Assembly: GCA_031277355.1 (NCBI GenBank)
Contig: JAITMN010000032.1
Span: forward strand, 1-5,561
Direction of reading: 5' to 3'
DNA length: 5,561 bases
Source: Nevskiaceae bacterium
GTDB lineage: Bacteria > Pseudomonadota > Gammaproteobacteria > Steroidobacterales > Steroidobacteraceae
Both the position numbers and the translations under genes were made by a program. Of this stretch, positions 1 to 5,561 are shown in pieces (positions within the stretch are counted from its first letter, which is position 1; each line of letters begins with the position of its first letter). The notes beneath the pieces are model-generated. The model did no database searches, had not been told where the DNA came from, and saw only the letters and a program-made list of their open reading frames with translations.

Positions 1-228
1 ACCGGAACGCGGCGCGGCGCATTTGTTGGCGAAGGTGGAGGCCGGTTGGAAGGCGTCGGCCACATAACTATCGGTGGGCGGGGGATTGCCGCCGCTGGGA
101 GGTGGCGGGGGAGTACCACCACTGGGTGGCGGATTGGTTGAACCGCCCGAGTCACCGCCGCCGCCGCAAGCCGAAAGCAGAGCCAGCGCCAGTACCATTG
201 CCGTGAAGCCGCGAAAACCGATGGACAT
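1..228 (-). CDS. Lipoprotein with Gly/Pro-rich tether, probable S41-type peptidase (5' part only)
   Basis: This is a 76-codon open frame on the minus strand, starting at ATG 228-226 and running off the left edge, so only the N-terminus is visible. It begins with a signal peptide (R6, then a hydrophobic run at 10-18) ending in the lipobox L-S-A-C, with C21 as the predicted lipidated cysteine; export by Sec and anchoring to a membrane are expected. C21 is followed by GGGG (22-25) and a low-complexity tether of PPPSGG units (33-51) that would hold the body away from the membrane. From about residue 55 the sequence Y-V-A-D-A-F-Q-P-A-S-T-F-A-N-K-C-A-A-P-R-S-G begins a folded region. That C-x-x-P-R-S-G stretch resembles, from memory, the N-terminal extension of S41-family (tail-specific/CTP-like) peptidase lipoproteins. 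The catalytic part lies outside the window, so the lipoprotein call is firm and the peptidase call is tentative. A Shine-Dalgarno sequence five bases upstream supports the start. The gene is divergent from priA. Confidence 0.8.
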   Translation of the reverse strand, partial: MSIGFRGFTAMVLALALLSACGGGGDSGGSTNPPPSGGTPPPPPSGGNPPPTDSYVADAFQPASTFANKCAAPRSG

Positions 229-233
229 GGAAA

Positions 234-238
234 CCTCT
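234..238 (-). promoter_or_regulatory. Ribosome binding site of the lipoprotein gene
   Basis: On the minus strand AGAGG lies five bases before the ATG at 228-226, inside a GAGAGAGAGG purine run. This Shine-Dalgarno match fixes the start of the lipoprotein. It also argues against a priA start at the overlapping plus-strand ATGs at 221 and 227. Confidence 0.65.
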
Positions 239-245
239 CTCTCAA

Positions 246-264
246 CAGCACACACGACGTGCTG
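246..264. repeat. Short inverted repeat in the divergent spacer
   Basis: CAGCAC (246-251) and GTGCTG (259-264) are perfect 6-bp inverted arms around a 7-base centre. They sit in the spacer between the lipoprotein start (228) and the preferred priA start (302). The pair could be an operator for either divergent gene or a hairpin in a leader transcript. Six base pairs in GC-rich DNA can also arise by chance, so no function is claimed. No convincing -35/-10 pair was found in this 73-bp spacer on either strand. Confidence 0.3.
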
Positions 265-301
265 GCCCGAACGCGCCGAAGCCTTCAAGCTTGCACGCCT
301 C

Positions 302-2356
302 GTGTGTCCAAAAATTTGCAAAGTCGCCCTCGATACGCCGCTGCGACGGCTGTTTGATTATTGCATCAAGGTTAATCAGGCAATCCCTGAAACGCTCGCG
401 CGGCCGCCCGAGCCGGGCATGCGGGTGTTGGTGCCATTTGGCCGGCAAAAACTGGTCGGCATCGTCGTCGAATTGGCGGCGAACAGCGAGCTTCCGGACG
501 AAAAACTCCGCCCCGTTCTGGAAGTGCTGGACACCACGCCACTGCTGGATGCGCCGCTGCTGGAATTCCTGCGCTGGGCGGCCGATTACTACCATCATCC
601 CGTGGGGCAGGTCATCGCCACGGCGCTGCCGAAGCTGCTGCGCGAGGGGCGCGATCCGCGCGAGAAGGCCCGAGGGAAACGAGCGACGGCGCAAGGGGTG
701 ACGGCCCCAGCAGCCCATCGCGGCAGCGCAGAGCCGCTGGCGCTCGGCGTGGCACAACAAGCCGCGCTCGACGCCATCACCGCTCACCTCAATTCCCCCG
801 GCGCGTTCCTGCTCGACGGCGTCACCGGCAGCGGCAAGACGGAGGTGTACCTGCGCATCGTCGAAGCCGTGCTCGCACGCGGCGGCGGCGCGCTGGTGCT
901 GTGCCCCGAGATCGGCCTGACGCCGCAACTGGTCGAACGCTTCCGCGCCCGCTTCGACCTGCCCATCGCCTCGCTGCACTCGCAACTGACCGACCGCGAA
1001 CGCATGCGCGCCTGGCACAGCGCCGCCAGTGGCGCAGCGCGCATCGTGATCGGCACGCGCTCGGCAGTGTTCACGCCCGTGCCTGCGCTTGGCGTGATCA
1101 TCGTTGACGAAGAACACGACGCCTCCTACAAACAGCAAGACGGCGGCTTTCGCTACTCGGCACGCGATCTGGCGGTGCTGCGCGCGCAGCGCTTGGGTAT
1201 TCCCGCCGTGCTGGGTTCGGCCACGCCTTCTTTTGAATCGCTGCGCAACGTGGCTCTGGGCAAATTCACGCGACTGGCGCTGCCCGCACGCGCCGGCGCT
1301 GCGGTGGAGCCGCGCGTCAGCTTGATCGACCTGCGTGCGCAGGCCGTGCATCGCGGCATCGCCGTGCCGCTATTGCTCGCGATGGACAAACACCTGGCCG
1401 ATGGCGGACAAGTGCTGCTGTACCTGAACCGGCGCGGCTATGCGCCCACGCTGCTGTGCACGGGCTGCGGCTGGATTGCGCCCTGTCGCAGTTGCGATGC
1501 GCGGATGACGGTGCATCAGCGCAGCGGCCGCCTCGCCTGTCATCACTGCGGCGCGGATGAACCATTGCCGAAGCGTTGTCCGCGCTGCGGTTATCCGGTG
1601 CAGAGTTTGGGCCACGGCACCGAGCGCGTGGAAGAAACGCTGGCCGAACGCTTCCCCGGCGTTGCAATCGAACGCTTCGACCGCGACGTGCTGCGCGCCG
1701 CCGGTTCGCTGGAAGCGGCCATCGAGCGCGTGAAGTCCGGCGACGCGCGCATCCTCGTCGGCACGCAGATGCTGACGAAGGGCCATCACTTTCCCGATGT
1801 CACGCTGGTCGGTGTGTTGAACGCGGATCAAAGCCTGTTCTCCACGGACTTTCGCGCCGGTGAACGGCTGGCGCAAACCCTGGTGCAAGTGGCCGGACGC
1901 GCAGGCCGCGCGGATCGTCCCGGTGAAGTGCTGATCCAGAGCCAGTATCCGGATCATCCGCTGCTGCAAGTGCTGCTCAACGAAGGCTACGCCGCCTTCG
2001 CCGCCCGCGCGCTGCCCGAACGCGAAGATGCGCAGTGGCCGCCGTTTGGACGGCTGGCGCTGGTGCGCGCATCGAGCACGAAGCCGGAAGGCGCGCTGGA
2101 ATTTCTGCGCGCAGCGGCGGCGATGGCAACAGACAACGGCAGCGCTGCCCTGCCCCGCTTCGTGCATCTGCGCGGCCCCGGGCCTGCTGCAATGCTGCGC
2201 CGGGCCGGCCGCTATCACGCGCAGTTGCTGATCGAGAGCGCGCACCGCGCACCGTTACAGACATTTCTTGAAGATTGGCTGCCGAAAGTCGAAGCGCTGC
2301 GCATGCCCAGCGGACTGCGCTGGTCGCTGGACGTGGACCCGCTGGAAGTGTTCTGA
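302..2356 (+). CDS. priA: Primosomal replication-restart helicase PriA (N')
   Basis: PriA is the superfamily 2 DNA helicase that recognises stalled forks and D-loops and starts reloading of DnaB in the cytoplasm. This 684-residue protein has the full architecture: an N-terminal 3'-DNA-binding domain with the family signature V-A-L-D-T-P-L-R-R-L-F-D-Y, a winged-helix segment to about residue 116, a linker, then the helicase lobes. Visible motifs are Walker A GVTGSGKT (173-180, K179), DEEH (269-272), GTQMLTKGHHFP (487-498) and QVAGRAGR (529-536). Eight cysteines at 386, 389, 395, 398, 413, 416, 426 and 429 form two zinc sites with the same spacing as in E. coli PriA (732 residues). I chose GTG 302 because it leaves only a few residues before the conserved N-terminal signature and does not overlap the divergent lipoprotein gene. 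No good ribosome binding site precedes it. In-frame ATGs at 221 and 227 are alternatives, and the frame is open back to 74, but those codons are antisense to the lipoprotein. Identity is certain; the start is not. Confidence 0.95.
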   Translation: MCPKICKVALDTPLRRLFDYCIKVNQAIPETLARPPEPGMRVLVPFGRQKLVGIVVELAANSELPDEKLRPVLEVLDTTPLLDAPLLEFLRWAADYYHHPVGQVIATALPKLLREGRDPREKARGKRATAQGVTAPAAHRGSAEPLALGVAQQAALDAITAHLNSPGAFLLDGVTGSGKTEVYLRIVEAVLARGGGALVLCPEIGLTPQLVERFRARFDLPIASLHSQLTDRERMRAWHSAASGAARIVIGTRSAVFTPVPALGVIIVDEEHDASYKQQDGGFRYSARDLAVLRAQRLGIPAVLGSATPSFESLRNVALGKFTRLALPARAGAAVEPRVSLIDLRAQAVHRGIAVPLLLAMDKHLADGGQVLLYLNRRGYAPTLLCTGCGWIAPCRSCDARMTVHQRSGRLACHHCGADEPLPKRCPRCGYPVQSLGHGTERVEETLAERFPGVAIERFDRDVLRAAGSLEAAIERVKSGDARILVGTQMLTKGHHFPDVTLVGVLNADQSLFSTDFRAGERLAQTLVQVAGRAGRADRPGEVLIQSQYPDHPLLQVLLNEGYAAFAARALPEREDAQWPPFGRLALVRASSTKPEGALEFLRAAAAMATDNGSAALPRFVHLRGPGPAAMLRRAGRYHAQLLIESAHRAPLQTFLEDWLPKVEALRMPSGLRWSLDVDPLEVF

Positions 2357-2377
2357 CTGGAACCCGACGCGATGTGC

Positions 2378-2406
2378 TTGTCGGCGTGACCGTCTCGGCT
2401 CAGAAT
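2378..2406 (+). promoter_or_regulatory. Candidate sigma70-type promoter for the protease/TonB-domain pair
   Basis: TTGTCG (2378-2383) and CAGAAT (2401-2406) are separated by 17 bases, and each matches four of six positions of the E. coli -35 and -10 consensus. Transcription would begin near 2413 and leave a leader of about 45 bases before the protease start. It lies in the 100-bp gap after priA, in which I see no terminator, so read-through from priA is equally possible. Such matches are common by chance. Confidence 0.3.
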
Positions 2407-2443
2407 GGCCGTGGGCTGCCAAAGAACAACGAACGGTAAGGAT

Positions 2444-2448
2444 GAGGG
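2444..2448 (+). promoter_or_regulatory. Ribosome binding site deciding the protease start
   Basis: GAGGG lies eight bases before ATG 2457. The nearby in-frame ATG at 2442 has only AAGG directly abutting it with no spacing. This favours 2457, which also gives a cleaner signal peptide. Confidence 0.55.
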
Positions 2449-2456
2449 CTTTCGAT

Positions 2457-4430
2457 ATGCTTCGCCCGTTCTGTGTTTGGATGCTGTGTCTGATATCCGC
2501 GCTGACGGCCGCCACGGGGGCCACCGCCGAAACCTCGGCTACCGCGCAGTTGCTGCCGCTGGCCCGCATGTCGACCTTCGAGATCGTGGTGCCGAAGGTC
2601 GAGCCGGCGTATATCAAGTATGAGAAAGCGCTGCCGCTGGAATTACTATCGTTCACCGAGCGCAACGACAAATTCTGGTCCATTGGCACAGCCTTCGCCA
2701 TAGGCGACAACACCTATGTCTCGGCGGCCCATGTGCTGATCTCCGGTTTGGGAAGCGGTCTTGGGCAGCCCGCTCTGCGCGATGCCGAAGGCGGCATTCA
2801 CGCCATTGATCGCATCCTCAAACATTCCATGCACGAGGATTACATCGTCTTCAGCGTGCGGGAGCCGCTTGCGTCGCAGGCGCTGAGCGCCGAAACGGCG
2901 CCAACGGTTGGGTCGGCCGTTTATGCCGTTGGCAATGCGTTGGGAGAAGGCGTAGTGATCCGCGACGGATTGCTGACATCGCAGACTCCCGAGGAGCAGG
3001 ACGGACGCTGGAAGTGGCTGCGATTCTCCGCCGCCGCTTCGCCGGGTAACAGCGGCGGCCCGCTGCTGGATTCCGTCGGCCGTGTCATCGGCCTGATAAC
3101 GGCCAAGTCGCCCAATGAAAACCTGAACTACGCATTGCCAATCGAGCGCGTGTTGAATGGATCATCGAGCGCATCGACCGTCGATGTGCGCGCATCCTTC
3201 GGGCTGCCGATCCTGCGTGGGCAGATCGTGGAAACCTACGATGGCGGCTTCGCGCTGCCGCTCGACTGGAAGGGTTTTACCGAGGCCGTGCTCACACAGC
3301 AGCAGCGTCAATACGCCACAGCGCAGCGCCGGCTGCTGGAACAGGAGACGCGCAACCTGCCGCCACAGGGCAATTTCGCGCGCGTGGCAGCCACACTCGA
3401 CACGTCTGCAACGCATGCGCTGCTTGTTCAGCAGGACGATGATTCCTGGGGTTTGGAGCAAGCCGACGACAGCGAGGACATCGAGTTGCCCAATGACGGA
3501 AAGCTCTGGCTGGGCCATGTGGACGAGATCCTGATGTACCGCATCGCTCGTTCGGACGCGACAGCAGATTTTTACCAGGACGCCAGCGGTTTCATGGATA
3601 CGCTGCTGCGCGGCATGAAGTTTCCGCGCGTCGTTGGCACTCAGGCCATACGCATCACTTCACTGGGACCGCCACAGGACGAACGTCAGGTGCGTGATCG
3701 TTTCGGACGTGTCTGGCAAGTGCGCAGTTGGGCGCTCGGATTCACAGACCTGGAATTCGTTACGTTTTCATTGCCCACGCCGGAAGGCTACGCAGGAATG
3801 CTGCATGTGGCCACTGCGCTGACGCGCGAGTCCGTGCGCGAGAAATTGGCGCTGATGGCCGATTACACGCAGGTGGCCTATCGCGGCACCTATGCACAAT
3901 GGCGAAACTGGCTGGCAAACCGTGCGCTGCGGCCTGCGTTTCTGCAGGAAAGCATGCTGACTGTCGATGGTGATCGAGGGCTGTCCGCCGACCTTGCCGG
4001 ATTGAAGGCCAGAGTCACGCCGCAGGTGATCCGTGTTGGCGATGACAGCCCCATCTCGGTGTTGATGGGTTTCGGTCAAAAGGGCGCTGAACTGACATGG
4101 TCGCCACAGGGACTGCTCGTGGACGACAAGCGTGACCAGCCCTCGTTCATACAGATACTCACGCAACCTCGCCCTTCATCCGGCGCGGGCACGCGCGCGC
4201 AGGAGCGTTGGAACAAGCTGGCAGAGAAAAGCGGTGAGTATTCCGGCGAGCCGCGCCACGGGCAGCAATTCGACTCATTCTGGACTCGCAGTGTGCTGGG
4301 TGATTCCAGCGGTGACCGCCTGATCGAAGTGGTGATGACATTGCGGGAAAAATCGTTGCTGCCGCGTCAGGTGACCGAGCGTCGCGATGAACTGCTGGCG
4401 GGGATCGAACTGCTGGAGACGCCGCGATGA
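2457..4430 (+). CDS. Exported HtrA-like trypsin-fold serine protease with a large unknown C-terminal region
   Basis: A 657-residue protein. Residues 1-24 form a Sec signal peptide (R3, hydrophobic 5-19, likely cleavage after A22-T23-A24), so it should act in the periplasm or outside. Residues about 65-235 form a trypsin-like S1 domain of the HtrA type: catalytic His in S-A-A-H (H92), Asp in H-E-D-Y-I-V-F (D128), and Ser in A-A-S-P-G-N-S-G-G-P-L-L (S199, with oxyanion glycine G197). The HtrA-like ending L-N-Y-A-L-P-I-E closes at 230. All three catalytic residues are present, so activity is expected. No PDZ domain follows, unlike DegP/DegQ/DegS. Instead about 420 residues (236-657) match no domain I recognise; they look mixed alpha/beta, with a Gln-rich helical stretch near 282-305 and a second helical stretch around 460-500. 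The mature protein has no cysteine. The start at 2457 is chosen from its ribosome binding site; 2442 would add five residues, and the longer open frame back to 2268 overlaps priA and is not used. It overlaps the next gene by ATGA. Confidence 0.85.
   Translation: MLRPFCVWMLCLISALTAATGATAETSATAQLLPLARMSTFEIVVPKVEPAYIKYEKALPLELLSFTERNDKFWSIGTAFAIGDNTYVSAAHVLISGLGSGLGQPALRDAEGGIHAIDRILKHSMHEDYIVFSVREPLASQALSAETAPTVGSAVYAVGNALGEGVVIRDGLLTSQTPEEQDGRWKWLRFSAAASPGNSGGPLLDSVGRVIGLITAKSPNENLNYALPIERVLNGSSSASTVDVRASFGLPILRGQIVETYDGGFALPLDWKGFTEAVLTQQQRQYATAQRRLLEQETRNLPPQGNFARVAATLDTSATHALLVQQDDDSWGLEQADDSEDIELPNDGKLWLGHVDEILMYRIARSDATADFYQDASGFMDTLLRGMKFPRVVGTQAIRITSLGPPQDERQVRDRFGRVWQVRSWALGFTDLEFVTFSLPTPEGYAGMLHVATALTRESVREKLALMADYTQVAYRGTYAQWRNWLANRALRPAFLQESMLTVDGDRGLSADLAGLKARVTPQVIRVGDDSPISVLMGFGQKGAELTWSPQGLLVDDKRDQPSFIQILTQPRPSSGAGTRAQERWNKLAEKSGEYSGEPRHGQQFDSFWTRSVLGDSSGDRLIEVVMTLREKSLLPRQVTERRDELLAGIELLETPR
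4415..4418 (+). promoter_or_regulatory. Ribosome binding site of the TonB-domain gene, inside the protease gene
   Basis: GGAG lies eight bases before ATG 4427, within the last codons of the protease gene. Together with the overlapping ATGA (4427-4430, start and stop sharing bases) it indicates translational coupling of the two genes. Confidence 0.65.
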
Positions 4431-5476
4431 GCCGTGCTGGTTTTCGAGCCGGGCTCCTGCTGGCGGCGTTTGCCGCAGTCTCGTCGCTGACGCAGGCGGC
4501 GGCTGGCGATGCTCCGCAGCCAGAGTTGCAAAACTTGGGATCGCGAACGCTGTATCTGCGTTCGCTGCAAGAGGCCGATGGAGCCCTTGAAGTGTTGCAC
4601 AAGCTGGCGTGGGTCTTGCCCGAAGGGGTTGGCCCGCAGGCTGTGGATTCGGCTGGCAATAGCTTGTCTAAAGATATGTCCGAGATTGTGCTTCGTGAGG
4701 ATGTCGTAGCGGCCATTGCTGCGGCCCGGGCCACCGCCGAGCAGACCCTGGCAGAGGATTCCCAGGCAGACCCCGTTACCGTGCTGCAGCCGATGGCCAA
4801 GCTTCTGGTGGGCGAGATGATCCGGGTGAATCTGCTGGGTATGGCCTGGCAAATGCTGCCCGACTTCCAGCGCACCCACATGGGGCTCATCGATCCCCTG
4901 CTTGATCGCCTGCCGGAAAGCGACCGTGCTGCGTATCGGCAGCGCCTGCCAGACATCGACACACTCATCGCACAGGCGCGGCAATTGGCGGCTGCCCCGG
5001 ATGTTCCGGCGTTGTTGAATCCCGCATCGCCGCTGATGCAGGCCGTGAATGGGGCTGGCGACACCTACAACCAGATGCGAGAGGAGCTGGCGCAGCGCCG
5101 GATGGACGAGAAGGCCGCGTCGCCGGACGCTCCGTGGCATGAGCGCAGCAGCGCTTGCCCGGAACCAGTCGAACCGAAGAGCTCGGACGCAGGCTTGTCG
5201 GTCCGGCGTTCAGCGGACGTGGGGACTTTCTATCCGCCACAAATGCAGCGTCATGGCGTTTCGGGCCTTGTCCGGGTGGAGCTCACCGTTTCGAGCAGCG
5301 GATGTGTGACGCAGGTGCGTGTGGCCGAATCCTCGGGTGCGGCAGAGTTGGATGCCGCCGCCGAGCAGGTCGCATTTGCGACGGAATTGTTTCCGGCAAG
5401 CAAGAATGGGCAGGCAGTTGAAGTGCGGGTCATCTTGCCGGTGCGATTCAGCTTCATGCCTCCGCCGCCAGAGTGA
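4427..5476 (+). CDS. Exported protein with a helical N-terminal region and C-terminal TonB-like domain
   Basis: A 349-residue protein. Residues 1-26 form a signal peptide (R3, R7, hydrophobic 8-21, A-A-A before G27), giving a periplasmic product. Residues about 30-230 are rich in Ala, Leu, Glu and Gln and look mostly alpha-helical; I recognise no family there. A Pro/Ser linker (about 244-262) leads to a TonB C-terminal-type domain at about 264-343: F-Y-P-P-Q-M-Q-R-H-G-V-S-G-L-V-R-V, a strand with S-S-S-G-C-V-T-Q-V-R-V, a helix starting A-A-E-L-D-A-A-A, and the closing strand E-V-R-V-I-L-P-V-R-F-S-F. In true TonB this domain contacts TonB-dependent outer-membrane receptors. Here the usual long Pro-rich spanner and conserved TonB transmembrane His segment are absent, so an energy-transducing role is doubtful; protein or peptidoglycan binding is an alternative. 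There are only two cysteines, C244 and C293, which could form a disulfide. The start overlaps the protease stop (ATGA), with GGAG eight bases upstream, so the two proteins are probably made together. Confidence 0.85.
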   Translation: MSRAGFRAGLLLAAFAAVSSLTQAAAGDAPQPELQNLGSRTLYLRSLQEADGALEVLHKLAWVLPEGVGPQAVDSAGNSLSKDMSEIVLREDVVAAIAAARATAEQTLAEDSQADPVTVLQPMAKLLVGEMIRVNLLGMAWQMLPDFQRTHMGLIDPLLDRLPESDRAAYRQRLPDIDTLIAQARQLAAAPDVPALLNPASPLMQAVNGAGDTYNQMREELAQRRMDEKAASPDAPWHERSSACPEPVEPKSSDAGLSVRRSADVGTFYPPQMQRHGVSGLVRVELTVSSSGCVTQVRVAESSGAAELDAAAEQVAFATELFPASKNGQAVEVRVILPVRFSFMPPPPE

Positions 5477-5561
5477 CCCATAGCTGACCAGCTTCAAAGG
5501 TCAGCGAAACCCTGATTTGCAGCAGCGGTCGTTCCACGACCGAATCGAGTGACGTATCGTC
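5454..5561 (-). CDS. Possible 3' end of a convergent gene (weak)
   Basis: On the minus strand one frame is open from the right edge to a TGA at 5456-5454, giving 35 residues ending in S-L-T-F-E-A-G-Q-L-W-V-T-L-A-A-E-A. The alternating hydrophobic pattern looks protein-like and would be a convergent gene overlapping the TonB-domain gene by about 23 bases. However, 36 open codons are easily found by chance in GC-rich DNA, third-position GC is only moderate, two inverted repeats lie within it, and I recognise no family. The two other minus-strand frames stop within this stretch. Confidence 0.25.
   Translation of the reverse strand, partial: DDTSLDSVVERPLLQIRVSLTFEAGQLWVTLAAEA
5483..5505 (+). 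terminator. Hairpin just after the TonB-domain gene, possible transcription end
   Basis: GCTGACC (5483-5489) and GGTCAGC (5499-5505) are perfect 7-bp arms around the 9-base loop AGCTTCAAA, starting six bases after the stop codon at 5474-5476. The position suits the end of the two-gene transcript. No run of T follows, so it is not a classical intrinsic terminator; it may instead stabilise the 3' end of the message or help factor-dependent termination. Confidence 0.45.
5526..5542. repeat. Second inverted repeat, 7-bp stem with 3-base loop
   Basis: CGGTCGT (5526-5532) and ACGACCG (5536-5542) pair perfectly around TCC. It lies 20 bases after the first hairpin. It also lacks a T tract on either strand. 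It could be a second part of the transcript end, a dispersed palindromic element, or a binding site for a regulator of a gene to the right. Confidence 0.45.

Noticed and set aside
74..301. N-terminal extension of priA to ATG 74
   Set aside because: Low-complexity Gly/Pro sequence that is the reverse reading of the lipoprotein tether; absent from PriA proteins known to me.
291..340. Possible promoter TTGCAC with an AT-rich stretch about 17 bases downstream
   Set aside because: It would start transcription inside the conserved N-terminal coding region of priA with no later start codon available.
242..1351. 369-codon open frame antisense to priA
   Set aside because: Its composition is His/Arg/Gln-rich with no domain signature, as expected of the reverse strand of a GC-rich gene. 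priA motifs on the plus strand fully explain the region.
1370..2245. 291-codon antisense frame over the second half of priA
   Set aside because: Same shadow composition; lies under the zinc-binding and motif V/VI regions of priA.
2268..2456. N-terminal extension of the protease to ATG 2268
   Set aside because: The added residues are Trp/Arg/Cys-rich shadow of the priA 3' end and would put the clear signal peptide in the middle of the protein.
4159..5140. Two overlapping antisense frames of 301 and 257 codons over the protease/TonB-domain junction
   Set aside because: They overlap each other in different frames, are Ser/Arg/Ala-rich and lack motifs; the plus strand has two well-supported exported proteins with a coupled start.
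1..5561. CRISPR array, tRNA/rRNA, transposase or attachment site
   Set aside because: No spaced direct repeats, no tRNA-like fold, no transposase-like protein and no terminal repeats were seen in any part of the window.

Overview
The window is GC-rich, with most codons ending in G or C and long spurious open frames antisense to the real genes. Lipobox-type lipoprotein signals, an E. coli-like PriA and a TonB-type domain point to a Gram-negative proteobacterium. I lean towards a gammaproteobacterium of the Xanthomonadales/Nevskiales kind, but that placement is inference from protein style, not a search.

Layout. Positions 1-228 (minus strand) hold the N-terminal 76 codons of a lipoprotein that runs off the left edge. 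It has a signal peptide, the lipobox LSAC, a Gly/Pro-rich tether, and then a segment resembling the start of S41-type (C-terminal processing) peptidase lipoproteins. A short divergent spacer of about 73 bp (229-301) separates it from priA (302-2356, plus strand), the replication-restart helicase, which is complete with Walker A, DEEH and all eight zinc-binding cysteines. After a 100-bp gap with a modest sigma70-like promoter candidate come two co-directional genes overlapping by ATGA. The first, 2457-4430, is an exported HtrA/trypsin-fold serine protease with no PDZ domain and a large unrecognised C-terminal region. The second, 4427-5476, is an exported protein with an alpha-helical N-terminal region and a C-terminal TonB-like domain. 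The last 85 bases hold two perfect inverted repeats. They may also hold the 3' end of a convergent gene, which is weakly supported.

How the genes fit together. priA is a chromosomal housekeeping gene and seems unrelated in function to its neighbours. The protease and TonB-domain genes form a clear translationally coupled pair whose products should both be periplasmic. Their joint function is not known to me and is the most interesting part of the window. With the lipoprotein, three of the four clear genes encode envelope proteins, and two of those look like proteases.
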